From: Dolomedes plantarius
Taxonomy: Eukaryota > Arthropoda > Arachnida > Araneae > Dolomedidae
Assembly: GCA_907164885.2 (NCBI GenBank)
Contig: OU015491.1
Coordinates: 117,883,431 to 117,947,430 of the forward strand
DNA: 64,000 nt
Direction of reading: 5' to 3'
The notes under the pieces were generated by a model. It was not told where the DNA came from. It saw nothing but the letters and a program-made list of their open reading frames with translations, and ran no database searches. The translations under genes were made by a program, and so were the position numbers. Shown one piece after another: positions 33,659 through 45,922 of the stretch. Each line of letters starts with the position of its first letter. The first letter of the stretch is position 1.

Positions 33659-36600
33659 AGAGTAAAACATCTAAAATTTCTACAATTAAAAATTAGCCTT
33701 AAAAAGGGATATAATTTTGATCTTTAGTTATTAAAGTTTTTAGCGATAATTTTTTTTATAATTCCTGATGATAAATTATTCTTAGACCTTTTCAAAGGAC
33801 AAAAGTAAAAAAATGCTACAAATAAAACTATTGGTTAGGGAGATATATCGAAAAATTTGTGATTCTTATTTTATTTTTATTTAAACAAAATTTTAAAGTA
33901 TTCTTTACATACATAAGAATCTTCTCATAAAGACGCATTTTAGAGAAACAAATCTTTTCACAATGCGAATAAAAAAGAAAAAGATCACGATTTTGTGTCA
34001 CAATCTTTTCAAAATTATTATACTTAATAAGGTATTAAGTTTGCAAATAAAGAATTATGCAGCCGTATCTAATAATAGAGTTACGCATTTTGAAGTTTTT
34101 GATTTTCCTCAATACGTTTTAAATTGAGGATTAAATTTCCGAATTACAGGGAATTTAGTGTCTGTGAATAATTTTTTTATCATAGCTATTGAAAAATTAA
34201 TTACCAGGTAAACGGAAGAATAGTAAAGTGGAAGAATATCTTTTACGAATTAACTTTTTCAGTTAATTATTTTATCGTTAAATATTTGATAGGTACTTAA
34301 AGTTTTATAATGGACTTATTCTTTTATAAGGAAAAAAGTTTTAGTCACTGGAGGAAATAATATACAGTTTAATTGCGAAATAAGTAGGAACTTTCTAGCG
34401 TTGATAGTAAAATTCAAAACAATATCTGAACGAGCATATAAAAGATTGATACATTTTTTATACACCTTTTTGACTTTAGTATTTCAAAGGTACTTAAAAG
34501 TTTTATAATAGAATTACAGTTTTTATATGGATTAAAAAATTTTTTGTCACTAAAGGAAAAAAAACATTGTTTTACTACGAAATGCGGGAACTTCCTACAG
34601 CTAAAGTTTAAATTTAAACAAATACTTAAAGAAGCATGCAAAAAAATTTAAAAATCAAGCGGCTTTAATCAATATCTAAAACTGTATATGTACAACTGTA
34701 AATGTGCATTTACAACAAAAAATGTCTGGTTTCGCTTAAACCTTGTAGCTACAATCTCTATCTAGAAGATGGCATTACTAGCTTAAAACTACGTATGTTC
34801 CCAACTCTAATTATCACCCAATTTAGTTTTATATACTCGATAACTTCGTTTAGATTACAGGCCTTAAAACAGCATAGTTGACTTCATCAGTCGCTACTAT
34901 CGTTAGCTAAGAAGAATCGACATTTCATCAAGGTTTAATTTGTTATTGATCTTTAGTTGCAGTAACATCTGTTCACGTATAGTCGCTAATAATCTTAAAC
35001 GAGCATCTTCTCTACGCATTCAGAAGGAAATTACATGAAACGCAGCCAAATAATTTGCGAAAATTATAGCAAGGAACAGAATTTAAATAAAATTTATTCT
35101 AAAATAAAATTATGATATGATACGTTGTAAAGCATTTACTGGTTATTTTATTATGAAGAGCTTATAATAAAATTTCCCCAAACAAAGTGCAAAACTACAA
35201 AGAGTGAATTGTATAACAATAAAAAATAATGCACTCTGTATATCTGCATTGTAATGCTTTGTATCTTATTACATTAAAATTATTCAATATTTTCCCCAAA
35301 GGGTAGATAATGTGAATTCGACGCATTTTGTATAGCAAAATCCTTTATAGAAGCAGTAAATGGAAGAAAAATATGAAAAGTACCAAACAAACAAACTTAC
35401 TTCAGAGAAAACATCCTTGAGCAGAGTTGAATTTGATGAGTGGAGTACCTTGGTCAGTTGACTTTATCTCCTGTCGCAAGATGACTTATAATCAATGTTA
35501 ATGTGCTCAGTAGTTAAAATAATTAAGTTAAGTTAACTTTAAAGTTACAAGTTACTTCAATAAAAAAATTAAGTTTAGAACCTTCAAAAAGCTTTGAAGG
35601 GTAAGAAAATAATAAAAAAAATATTAAGTAAATTAAGATTAAGAGATAGAAATTAAAAAAAAAATAAAGAAAATAATTTGAAATTAATTAACAAGTTAAG
35701 GAAAAGGTTGCCCACAGCAAACAAGATGGAAAGTTTGCAAAAAAGAAAAAAAGGCCCTGTGCAGGGTAATACAATTCATAACGAGATGATTGCAGATTTC
35801 TTCGGGGGAAAACTAAAAATATCAAGTTAGGGAAATTTGGAAGATGAAAACATCCTTCCCTACGCTTAGTTTCTTATATAGGTGTATCTGGATCAGGAAA
35901 CAGTCATACAATAAACTACCTCAACCCAACCGAAGTTATATGGGTAAATCTGAAGCCCAGCTGCACGGCAGCAATCCCTTTAAGCGCCTCTTGTCCAATA
36001 GGATTACTGCACACTAGCTAATTCAAATAATTTTCCAAGCAACCCATCGTGGAAATACACCCGAATGGGCAGCCATCATACCGTAAACCATCAACACACA
36101 GCCTTATACAACTTTATTTCAACCTAAATTTTACAGATTCAATTGTACAAATAACTTACAACCAGTAAACCCCGTATTGGGTTATTAATATAATCAATAT
36201 TCATAGTTCATAAACAATAATATTATTTTGCCAATACAAACTAGTATAACTATAATGACGTATTATTACAATATTACACAAATATAATTACAAACATTAC
36301 ATTCAGATACACTAACACAATGCCACAAAACAAGTATATACAGAGCAATGTACAATTTATATAACGTTTACATTAGAAAGCGGATCATCCATGATCACAA
36401 TCTGATCCTTTTTTAAATTACAATAACATAATCAGGAAACAGTAAAATGTAAACGACGCAAATCAATTACCTTTAATATATGGGTTATTATGAGAGCCAT
36501 CTCTTTCTTATTGCTATGAGATTCTAGGTGTCAGATTAAATTGGAGCGTCCCTATCCATAAAAAATCTTTTATTGATCATTCACTCCAGATCTAAGAACT

Positions 36601-36850
36601 TTGCCTAATGACTATCTTGGAGTAGAAGGGACTAATTTTTGCTATACATATACTGGACATAAGGAGTCCATTTATCAAATCCATATATTTAAGTTGCCAA
36701 GCCGATTCTTTGGGCAGTCTGTGAGAGAAAACTACTGCATGAATTTACTTCATTTTCATCTTAAACGAGAGATTTTAATCTATAGATGTGTCAAATTTGG
36801 TTTTTATAACCGCAATTTCTATTAATTAGTGATAATTTACAGCTAAAAAT
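33659..36850. other. AT-rich stretch, no gene recognised
   Basis: Contains the tandem duplication listed separately and long A/T runs. 35700-36010 is slightly less AT-rich but shows no family. Confidence 0.45.
34285..34645. repeat. diverged tandem duplication, period about 197 bp
   Basis: GGTACTTAAA(A)GTTTTATAAT at 34292 recurs at 34489. The following order of motifs (TTAGTCACTGGAGG / TTTGTCACTAAAGG, then GGAACTTTCT / GGAACTTCCT) is retained in both copies. Old duplication, no coding role visible. Confidence 0.75.
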
Positions 36851-36900
36851 TGCTTTCTGCGCATGTTCAGTGACATGTTTAAATCTAGCTTTATATACTC

Positions 36901-37568
36901 ATTAGCTGAAAACCCGCACTTCGCTACGGAGTACATTGAAATTAAATACAACGGTCAATGAATGCAATTAATGCCAAAAAAATAAATATATATACATATT
37001 TATAATAAATGCGACGATCAATATATACAACTGATGTAGAAAAAAAATATATATTCATAAAAAAATCGAAAGGGATATTTTTATAGAGAAAATAATGTCC
37101 AATAGTCTGCCGCATGAGCAAGAAAAAAAATATTTTTTTGTCTATTTAGTTGTCATGCACGGGACGATAAATTTATTGAAAGTACCGGAAAAAGAAATCA
37201 CGTGATCTGCATTTAATAAATTAAATTCTAAAAATGAATCTTTAAAAATTCACCAAAAATCAGAAAATCGAGGTAAAGATTCGAAAAAGATCTCATTTTA
37301 AAGGAATTTTTAGGGTCTCTCTCGTGATATAAATTTTATAACCCCCAGAGTATTATTTTAAATGCAAACTTCAAAAAAGTTACTAAAACAGCTTAAAAAT
37401 TTAATTTAAAAAAATCTAAGAAGAATTTTTCAAAAATATCTCTTAGTGCACCCCTACACTATAAGAAGAATCACCATGCAAAATTTCAGCCCTTTAGGTC
37501 CAGCGATTTGGTCTGTGCGTTGTATGTCAGTCAGTGAGTCAGTTACGGAACTGTTTTATATATATAGA
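36901..37568 (-). mobile_element. Helentron-like non-autonomous element, copy 1
   Basis: About 668 bp starting AGCTGAAAACCCGCACTTC and ending CAGTTACGGAACTG with TTTTATATATATAGAC. The strand follows the helicase-bearing end at 27475, which has the matching hairpin (CCGTA-GCGAAG-TGCGG on the minus strand). It shares its whole length with copies at 41141, 58314, 59107, 61456 and 62110, including GTGCACCCCTACACTATAAG and GACGATAAATTTATT. No coding capacity. Confidence 0.75.
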
Positions 37569-38713
37569 CTAACGAGGCCGCATAAACAGATTTATTTGCT
37601 TCTGCGCATGCCCAGTGACATGTCTTAATCTGGCTTTAGATATGTACTTACTATGAAAGAGGCCGCATAAACACGTTAATTTGATTATTCCAAGGACTTC
37701 TGTCTCTGCCATTTTAATTTTTAATTGCAGTTTTTAGTTTGTCATCGAGTAACCATATTTCTTTTTATTTGATTCAGTAGTAATTTTTTAAAGTATATTT
37801 CTCTATTCTTAATGTTATGATTTTCAACATTTCGCAATGATATGTTGAGAACAATTTGTGTATTAGTACATTTATTTACTATCCAGCCGTCATATTTTGA
37901 CGCGTACCAATTAGTATAATTTTAAGTAGAGTACAAAAAAAAACTTTGAAAAGAAAGAAATGAAATTATTGGGTCGAATATAGAGACTAAGTATAAAACA
38001 AATTAAAAAAAATTTTCTTTCTCTAAATCACTACTTATCCTCTCAAAATTGTTACTTTCAGTAAAAACCTTAAGCGAAATATTTTCAATAATGGTATTAA
38101 AACAACATTTACTTAAAATTCATACAAATTTGGGTAATTGTTTTTCATTGTCAGAATTGAAAGAGTTTCCATTATCTATTGTGTGGTTATACTCTTACAA
38201 AAATTCTACGAAGAATGCGTTACTTTTATCCTATTAATCCTCTTTCGATGAATGTATTATTTTTTAAAAGATTACAGAAAAGAAGTGAAGGTATTTATAG
38301 CAATTATACTATCCTTTCATACGAGTAAAAGCTTTTGGATGTAGAAGAAAAATCGGCCATTATTCTTTAATTCAACGAAGATTGCAGGCCCATTATATCA
38401 CATTCAAAAGAAATATTGAAAAACTTATTCTGAAAAGAATGAAATTACAAGAAAAGTATGTATTTGTGAGCATTAATATCTCTTTAGTTTTTTTCAATAA
38501 GATACAATTTTTGTTCCACGTAATTGTACTATAATTTGCAGACACTGCATTATTTGAAATAGATTTTATGTTCTCCGTTGTTTTAATAAGAAAAAATAAC
38601 TATATTTTAAAAATAAGATAATTCTTTTAAGGGAGCGATGGACCTTTATTTGAGAAAATATTTTCATTGTAATATTGATTGTGTTATTGTAAAAAATATA
38701 TATTTCTGTAGGC
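37569..38713. other. AT-rich DNA with a flanking repeat
   Basis: A 50-bp segment at 37594-37645 (TTCTGCGCATGCCCAGTGAC onward) repeats the sequence at 36855-36903 on the other side of the Helentron-like copy, and GAGGCCGCATAAACA occurs at 37572 and 37661. No gene seen. Confidence 0.5.
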
Positions 38714-39178
38714 TGTAAGGTTTACCTAATGATCGATTAACAATAATCAATCATTGTATTTGCATAAATCCAAAGAAGCTTAAAAAAATGCCAAATTCAG
38801 CATAAACCATTACTATAAAAACCGCGTATCCAGATTGCGGGAGAGACTGGTTTGTTTGGAGCTGTTTATGCGAGTTGCCTTCAGTGGCTCGTAGCTAGAT
38901 CGCTTCTAAGCCTAAGCGAGTTTTTGTCACTCTGGCATAAGGAGATTGTTGTGTTAGTAATAGTGGACTGCCGTGCAGCGTCACTGGTCTGACTTTATAT
39001 ATATTGTGAGTACTTGAACTTCATTTCCTTGTATAGTGTTTATAACATTTTGTACCAGTCTTTACTCAGAATTGTTTTTACACTGCACTTTATATGTGTC
39101 AAGGGAATAATAAACTTTGTTATTTATCTAGTGCAAAAAGTGTCATTTCTACTTTATTAGAGGGTGACTTCGATATAC
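38714..39178 (+). repeat. probable solo LTR
   Basis: Starts TGTAAGGTTTACC, like the young element's LTR (TGTAAGGTATACA). It then has a palindromic segment (GATCGATTAACAATAATCAATC region), a TATA-like CTATAAAAACC at 38815, a GC-richer transcribed portion, AATAAA near 39107 and an end CTTCGATATAC comparable to ACTCTATAC just before the primer-binding site at 23956. The order of signals is that of an LTR promoter and terminator with no interior attached. No target duplication seen. Confidence 0.45.
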
Positions 39179-40289
39179 ATATATCCTAGACAGAAGTCAA
39201 ATATCTCTATAAGGTTAATGGTACCAAAATAATTTTTTTTTCGAATAAAAAATCATTTATGAAGCTTCTATGAAGTACTTTATAAAGGGAAAGCGTAGTA
39301 ATAAACTTTAATTCTATTTTTCTCAAAACAGATTTTTCAAGATTTTTAGATATTTTAAATGCTCCATGCGACTAAATTTTTATTCAAAATTCATGAAATT
39401 GATAAAGAAGAATCCTGATACTATTTACAAAGAAACTGGGTATGCATTTTACAATTCGACTGCATTAAGGTAATTAAATTTAATTTATAACTTATTAAAA
39501 GGAAAAATTTTGATGAAAATCGGAATGGAATTCAGAAAAAAATCTCTCAAAAATGAATTATTCAAAGGAGTAAATAATTTATACTCAGATTCGTTTGTTA
39601 TACAGTTTAAAAGGATTAAAATGCAAAATCGAGGACATGTTTAAAAAATTAAGTCGCAAGAGCATTTTAAAATTTTGTTTATAAATTTCAAATTTTTAAA
39701 AAATATTAAAATTATAATAAGGTTGGAAATTTCTTTTAAGGTATTCTATATATTTATGGTGAAATGTATATATGTACAAAATTTCGTATCTGTATGATAA
39801 AAAGGAAAAATTAAATAAATTTTAACGTCCTTATAAGAAAGAAATCAATTTTCGGTTGTAAGGTAGACATTTTAAAAATAATCATGTTTGCATATGAATG
39901 GCATTTAACATATTTTCAATGAGAATATTTAATCTTTTTATGAGAGAGTAAAATATTTAAGGCGTGATGTAGGGAAAAAAACTGAATGTTCCTACATTCC
40001 CGCTAATTCGTGAGTGTTCTAACAAGAATATTTAGTTTTTGTGCAAAACAGTGAAATTTCTCTAGTCGACCACTCTTATTCAATCGTCAAGCCTCTAAAT
40101 GCCCATATTTTGATCAGAACTGATTAGAGACTCCATAGTCTATCTTATGGAAGAAATACCTTTCCAAGGGTCACCCCTCAAATCGGCTACATTTTTTCGG
40201 AACCAATACTGGCAATAGAGAAGTTTCACTGTACTATTTTTATATTATGTGAGTGCTACGAAGCAAGTAAGATTGACGTTTATCTCTGT
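39179..40289. other. AT-rich DNA, nothing recognised
   Basis: No gene, inverted ends or tandem structure supported. Confidence 0.5.
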
Positions 40290-40440
40290 GGGACTAAGAA
40301 GGCATATTATATCATAAATTAGCGAGCAGTGTTGACCCACCTGTATGGTGCCCCCATAATAAAGTGCCCAACAGATTCACTGTGGGGATGGGTTATTGTC
40401 CTCAAAGTATCTGTCGTATTGGGATCCCCCCCCCAAAGAA
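40290..40440 (+). repeat. SINE body fragment (family 2-like)
   Basis: GACCCACCTGTATGGTGCCC with CCATAATAAAGTGCCCA resembles the body at 1655-1700 (CTCACCTGAATGATGCTCCC with CATAATAAAGCAGC). The tRNA-like head is not recognisable here. Confidence 0.4.
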
Positions 40441-41140
40441 ATTAAATTAAAGAATAAATCCGACCACATAAAATTTTCCTAATCTATCCTAATAATAGCC
40501 CAGTTCTGTCTTTCTATCTGGAACGCTTCCGGAGCGACCGCTTCATAAATAGTATATCAGCCTATGGCATCCATTTTGTTTTATGAGTTAGGCTTAACAA
40601 GTTAAAAGTAAAGTTAAAACAGATTATTTGCTAAACCCAAATAATTTATTAGAAACAACGTAATATAGACACAAATCAACTTTATTTCGATTTTTAGACG
40701 GCTGTAATAAACGGTTATGACAGTTTCAAAACAGCTCGCAATCGTTTAAAATTGTTTTCAGCATAAAATATCCTTTCATTATAACGCATTTTTGTTGTGA
40801 TATTTATATTCATTAGAGAATTATCTCTTTTCCGCCACCTTTCGAGTTATCATAGTGTTTCATTTAAATTAATAAGAAGTATTCAGTTTATATACTCAGA
40901 ACTTGAAAATGTAAACACGAGAGAGTCATTCCTTCACCGTGATTCATTCATCGTCGTTAATTTAAGAAAAATTGAATCGGAGAATCTTTTTCACAGTAAA
41001 ACAGTTTTTCATTATATTATTTTTTTAATATCTTTATTTATATTTGAACCATATAATATATATATTTTAACCAGATATTACAATAATGTCAAATTTAGTA
41101 TTTTCGGAAAGTTGCAACCTTGACGGATGCGTAGTGATAT
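40441..41140. other. AT-rich DNA, nothing recognised
   Basis: A 108-codon plus-strand frame at 40797-41123 is rich in Phe, Ile, Ser and Tyr as expected of AT-rich non-coding DNA. No domain. Confidence 0.45.
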
Positions 41141-41746
41141 GTAAAAAACCGTACTTCGCTACGGAGTACATTCAAACTAAATACAATGGTCAATGTATAC
41201 AATTAATGCAAAAAAAATATATATAAAATAATCGTAACGGATATTTTTATAGATAAAATAATGTAGAAGAATTAGATAATGTCCAATCGAAAGAAAAATG
41301 TATATTTAATTTGTCAATTTATATCATTGTTATGTATGTGACGATAAATTAATTTAAAGTATCAAAAAGAAGAGAAACCACGTGATCAGCATTTAATAAA
41401 TTAAATTCTAAAATTAATCTTTAAAAATTCCCCAAAAATCAGAAAATAGAGGTAAAGATTGGAAAAAAGATTTCGATTTAAAGGAATTTTTATGATCTTT
41501 TTTGTGATATAAATTTTATCAACCTCCGATTATTATTTTAAATGCAAACTTTAAAGAATGTTTCAAAAACAGCTTAAAAATTTAATTTAAAAAATTCTAA
41601 GAAGAATTTTTCAAAAATCTCTCTTAGTGCACCCCTACACTATAAGAAGAATCGGCATGCAAAATTTCAGCCCTTTAGGTTCAGCGGTTTGATCTGAGCG
41701 TTGTATATCAGTCAGTCAGTTACGGAACTGTTTTATACATATAGAT
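41141..41746 (-). mobile_element. Helentron-like non-autonomous element, copy 2
   Basis: About 606 bp. The first bases of the terminus are altered (GTAAAAAACCGTACTTCGCT) but CTACGGAGTACATTCAAA and the rest follow the family to CAGTTACGGAACTG and TATAGA. Shorter than copy 1 through loss of the early AT-rich part. Confidence 0.75.
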
Positions 41747-41749
41747 TAT

Positions 41750-43047
41750 GCTTTCCTCTCGAACAAAATATATAAAAATATTCTTCAACCTGTAACATCT
41801 TTAAATGAAACATACCGAACATCTCAATGGTTTATATCTGGCGGAAATCTAGATGGCTTTCAAGACAAAGTCAGGAATCTCTAAACCGAATACGTGCAAC
41901 AGACTGTTAACAGACAGAATTTAATATTTCATAATTAATACATGTAATAGAATTAAGTAAAGTGATGCTATTATGTGGAGTTCAGATTTTATTTATATTT
42001 ATAAAAAATTGCATCTTAAATGGATCATAATAGTGCTAATATTGCATAATTTTAAATAATCAAAACTGTGTATAATTTAAATGAAAGAAAGCAGACAAGT
42101 ATACAAATAATATACATTAATATTGAATTTGCAGATGTAAATTGATAAAAATTAAAATTTACACGTTATTTTTGACGGGCTAACCACTAGTCGTTATATA
42201 ACAGCGTAATTAAAATGTAACATAAATTTTATTTCGAAACGTATTTAGAAAGTAAGTACCCATTGAAAATATTTCCGCATAAGCGCTGCTGTTGTTCTTT
42301 TGAATGTGCTCACATTTTAAAAACAGTATATAGCGTTTGTGTATCGTTCTATTTATATAAAGGATAAGGCGATGGTACCCATTGTCTCTGAAATGCTACC
42401 TGTTATTTATTTTATGAAAGTAGGAATAGCGAATCCGGTTGGCTTTATTCCCTAGGTTTTCGAACTTTCTGGTTATAATGCAAAAACTATGAAATTGTGA
42501 ATGAAATCCGAAACAAACTTTTGTAAATTATTTGAAATGAATTGGCCTTGAATATCATTAATTTTTTTTCTAAATGTAAAAAATAATGGGTAAATATTCT
42601 ATACAGTTTCGTTACCATTTAATCTCAGAACAGAGCTTTATGTGGAAAAAACACATAAAAGTAATTAAAATTGGAAATAATGAAGTGTTATTTATTACCT
42701 AATGCATAGAAATCTCAACTGATAAACAAGTGCAAAATATTATTATTAAGGTCGTTAACGACATACATTTTATTCTGACGTATTTATTAAATTGTTATTA
42801 ATAGCATAGTTCTAGAAAATCCCCGAAAAGAACATGTGATTTCAGTGTTTTTATTGGTTTAAATACGCTTATTAATAACAATATAGAAATTTTTTCTTGA
42901 AAGTTCTAGTGTTAATATATCACAGATACGCTTGTCCCTTAATGTTTAAAAATTGCTTTTATCTCGAATCATCTGGCTGTATACAGTCTCATGTAAAATA
43001 CCATATTTGAAGATAGCAATTAAATAGAAACTACTAGGTTCACAGAT
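41750..43047. other. AT-rich DNA, nothing recognised
   Basis: Very AT-rich, no supported feature. Confidence 0.5.
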
Positions 43048-43050
43048 TTA

Positions 43051-43227
43051 GGGCTGTTCACATAGGAGTCGGGTAGAGGAGCATTAAAGTATTGAAATAT
43101 ATTTGACCAATGACAAACCTCCAAACGATTAGCAACGAAATTTTTAACGCCTATGATTGGTTTATTTTCGTCTCAACGTCATCTTTCCTTTAACGCTCCG
43201 CTACCGGACTCCTATGTGAACAGGCCC
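43051..43227. mobile_element. Harbinger-type MITE with TTA duplication
   Basis: Inverted ends GGGCTGTTCACATAGGAGTC (43051) and its inverse finishing ACTCCTATGTGAACAGGCCC (43227) pair over about 38 bp. TTA lies on both sides (43048-43050 and 43228-43230). GGG..CCC ends with 3-bp TTA/TAA targets fit the PIF/Harbinger group. 177 bp, no coding. Confidence 0.85.
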
Positions 43228-43230
43228 TTA

Positions 43231-43957
43231 CTCAGTTGCTGTTTGTTTAATTTTCCTTTTATTAACTTTTCTTTTTCTTTTACCTGTTTTTTGAGTTTTT
43301 AGGAAATAAAAAAACGAATACAAATATCAGCAATAAAAGTTCTCATTTTAATTTCACAATCATTCTGAACTCCCACAGGCTGAAAAAATGGAAGTCCATT
43401 TTTTTAATGTTTTTAACTATGCAAAAGAGGTACACATATCATCTCAGGATCTCACAGAGGGACAGTAGGATAGGATAAAGTGCTAAAAAAGATATTAACC
43501 ACCTACTGTTATGTTTGTTAGTTCCATTCTTATTCACCTGCTGTCAGAGTTTCAGAAAGGTATTACGAGTAGAAGATAGGCATAATAGCTAGCGTTAGGC
43601 AGCTGTCTATATTTTAAAATATGTAACTCAAAGTGCATGCACAAATCATCTATAGAGTCAAAAAATGAGGTTGCGCAGGTATTCTGTATTTTTGAGAGCT
43701 CATCCTTTAAGCGCAATCTTTGATGATGAATGTGATCATATATAAGCAATAGTGTATAATCTACTGAAAATCTGCACATAATGTTGGAGGAGTGTATACA
43801 ACAATGCCGCTATATATGATGGCAAGTATTCTGTATTTGAAATATAAAAAAAACCTGAAAATATGGGGAATACATACGAATCCAACATGATGCCGTCGAT
43901 ATTGCACTTTTCATAACAGTCGTGTTACAGCGCGTCGTTTTCTGCAGTACCATTTAC
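43231..43957. other. AT-rich spacer
   Basis: A 75-codon minus-strand frame at 43552-43779 has no recognised domain. No other structure. Confidence 0.45.
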
Positions 43958-43959
43958 TA

Positions 43960-45255
43960 CTGTGATCCAAAAGTATACGGAATACTTTTTTAAAAATAGT
44001 AGATATTGCCTGCAAACTTTTATCAGACATTTTTACGACTTCTATAAACATCTAGCAATAGTCAGGAATTTATTTCATTTTATCGTTAAAAAATAAATTT
44101 GTTTTTAATGAGATAAGAATTTTCACTCTGCTGATTTTCCAAAATGGCGAATGTTATTGAGCAAAGAACATGCATTAAATTTTGTTTTCCCAATGCAATT
44201 TCTGCTACAAAAGCATTTGAAATATTGCAAAAACTTTTAAAGACGACTATTTATAAAAATCAACAGTATTTGACTCGTATAAAAAGTTTAAACATGGTAG
44301 AGAATCCGTCGTAGAATCCGCTATTTGGTAGACCATCCACTTCGATTAATGAGCAAGATATCGATACGGTCAAAGAATTGGTGCTTGGTGATTGTCGTTT
44401 GACACTAAGAGACTTTACTGAACAAGTTCCTATATCATTTGGTTCCTGTCAAACAATTTTCAAAGATCATTTAGGGTTGTGATGCGTCGCTTCTCGAGTT
44501 GTTCCAAGAACTTTGAATGTGTTCCAAAAACAACAACGTGTTCAAGTGGCCCGAGAGATGCTTTCTGAAGGCGATTCCCTTCTAAAATGCATTATTACCG
44601 GTGATAAAACTTGGATACACGCTTTTGATGCAGAAACAGCTCAACAATCAAGGAAATAATACTTGAAAGGTGAAGCAAAGCCGAAAAGACCACGTCAAAG
44701 TCGCCCAGAAATCAAAGTAATGTTGACTGTTTTCTTTGATTGTCGTGGTGTTGTGCATTATGAATTCCTACCAACTGGCCAGACAGTCGATAAATATTAC
44801 TATTTGAGTGTTTTGCGCCGTTTGCGGGAAGCATTTCGTCGAAAACGGCCTGAAATATGACGAGAAAACTCATGTGTTTTGCACCACGATAATGCGCTTT
44901 CTCACAGTGCAATTTTTATTCGTGAGTTTTTAATCAAACATTCAACAAATACGGCTCCGTAAGCTCCGTATTCTCCTGATAGGGCACCGTGGGACTTCTT
45001 ATATCTACGGTTGAAATTGCCTATTCGTGGTCACCGTTTTGAGTATATTAATTCGATAAAAGAAAATTCTCTATGAACTCTGAAGGGGTTTCACAAAAAC
45101 AACTTAAAGGCCTGTTTTGATGATTGGAAAAAAAAAGTTGGCAGAAGTGCATTGAAGTCGGAGAAGTTTACTTTGAAGGAGAATCAATAAATTTTGACCA
45201 ATGAATTGATAACCTTTGTTTTATGACACCATTCCGGGTACTTTTTGGATCACAG
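43960..45255 (+). mobile_element. full-length mariner, inactive
   Basis: Ends CTGTGATCCAAAAAGTA-type, 43960 onward (CTGTGATCCAAAAGTATACG) and inverse to 45255 (GTACTTTTTGGATCACAG). TA flanks at 43958-43959 and 45256-45257. Length 1296 bp is normal for mariner. Confidence 0.92.
44144..45204 (+). pseudogene. mariner transposase pseudogene with in-frame stops
   Basis: ATG at 44144 starts MANVIEQRTCIKFCFPN, the mariner N-terminal HTH. The frame runs almost unshifted for the normal ~345 codons to the TGA at 45202-45204 but contains at least six stops, most consistent with single-base changes. The first catalytic motif is ITGDKTWIHAFD, the second HHDNALSHSAIF and the third YSPDRAPWDF, so all three Asp of the DD34D triad survive. 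KGEAKPKRPRQSRP and GVVHYEFLPTGQTV between them are family signatures. One continuous frame with many stops indicates an old copy decaying mostly by substitution. Confidence 0.93.
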
Positions 45256-45465
45256 TAATTCTTTCCGGATGAAGACATTGGGTAATAATCCTACATTTTG
45301 AAACTTTCTTAAAATCTATAACTTAACCATTCTTTATCAAAGACTGATTTTTTTGGTGCAGATAAATTAATTCCTTAAATTACTGTATTTTTTTGTCCAT
45401 ATCATCTTTGTCCTGTGTAAAGGGTGAATATGTATATTTACATATGAGCTATTCGCCCTTTTTAC

Positions 45466-45922
45466 AGAACACCGACTAAATATATATAACGTTATCATTC
45501 CAATTCAAATATCACGATTGTATAAAATATGCCATATTAATTTCTTAGATAACATTTATCAAATATTGCTTTTAATAGTTTTTTAGTAACAGCATTTCAA
45601 CTTCAATAAAAATAATTAATTATAAATGAAAAATTTAGAAAACCTTTTTCAACTATTAACAGTTAATACACACAAATAGTTAATTAAAGGTTTGAGAACA
45701 CCGACTAAATATATATAACGTTATCATTCCAATTCAAATATCACGATTGTATAAAATATGCCATATTAATTTCTTAGATAACATTTATCAAATATTGCTT
45801 TTAATAGTTTTTTAGTAACAGCATTTCAACTTCAATAAAAATAATTAATTATAAATGAAAAATTTAGAAAACCTTTTTCAACTATTAACAGTTAATACAC
45901 ACAAATAGTTAATTAAAGGTTT
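45466..45922. repeat. near-perfect 229-bp tandem duplication
   Basis: AGAACACCGACTAAATATAT at 45466 recurs at 45695 and the two units appear identical through AATTAAAGGTTT (ending 45693 and 45922). AT-rich, no gene. Identity implies a very recent duplication or an assembly artefact. Confidence 0.95.

Noticed and set aside
40797..41123. 108-codon Phe/Ile-rich frame that could be read as a membrane protein
   Set aside because: Hydrophobic composition is what TTT/ATT-rich DNA gives by chance; no start context or family.
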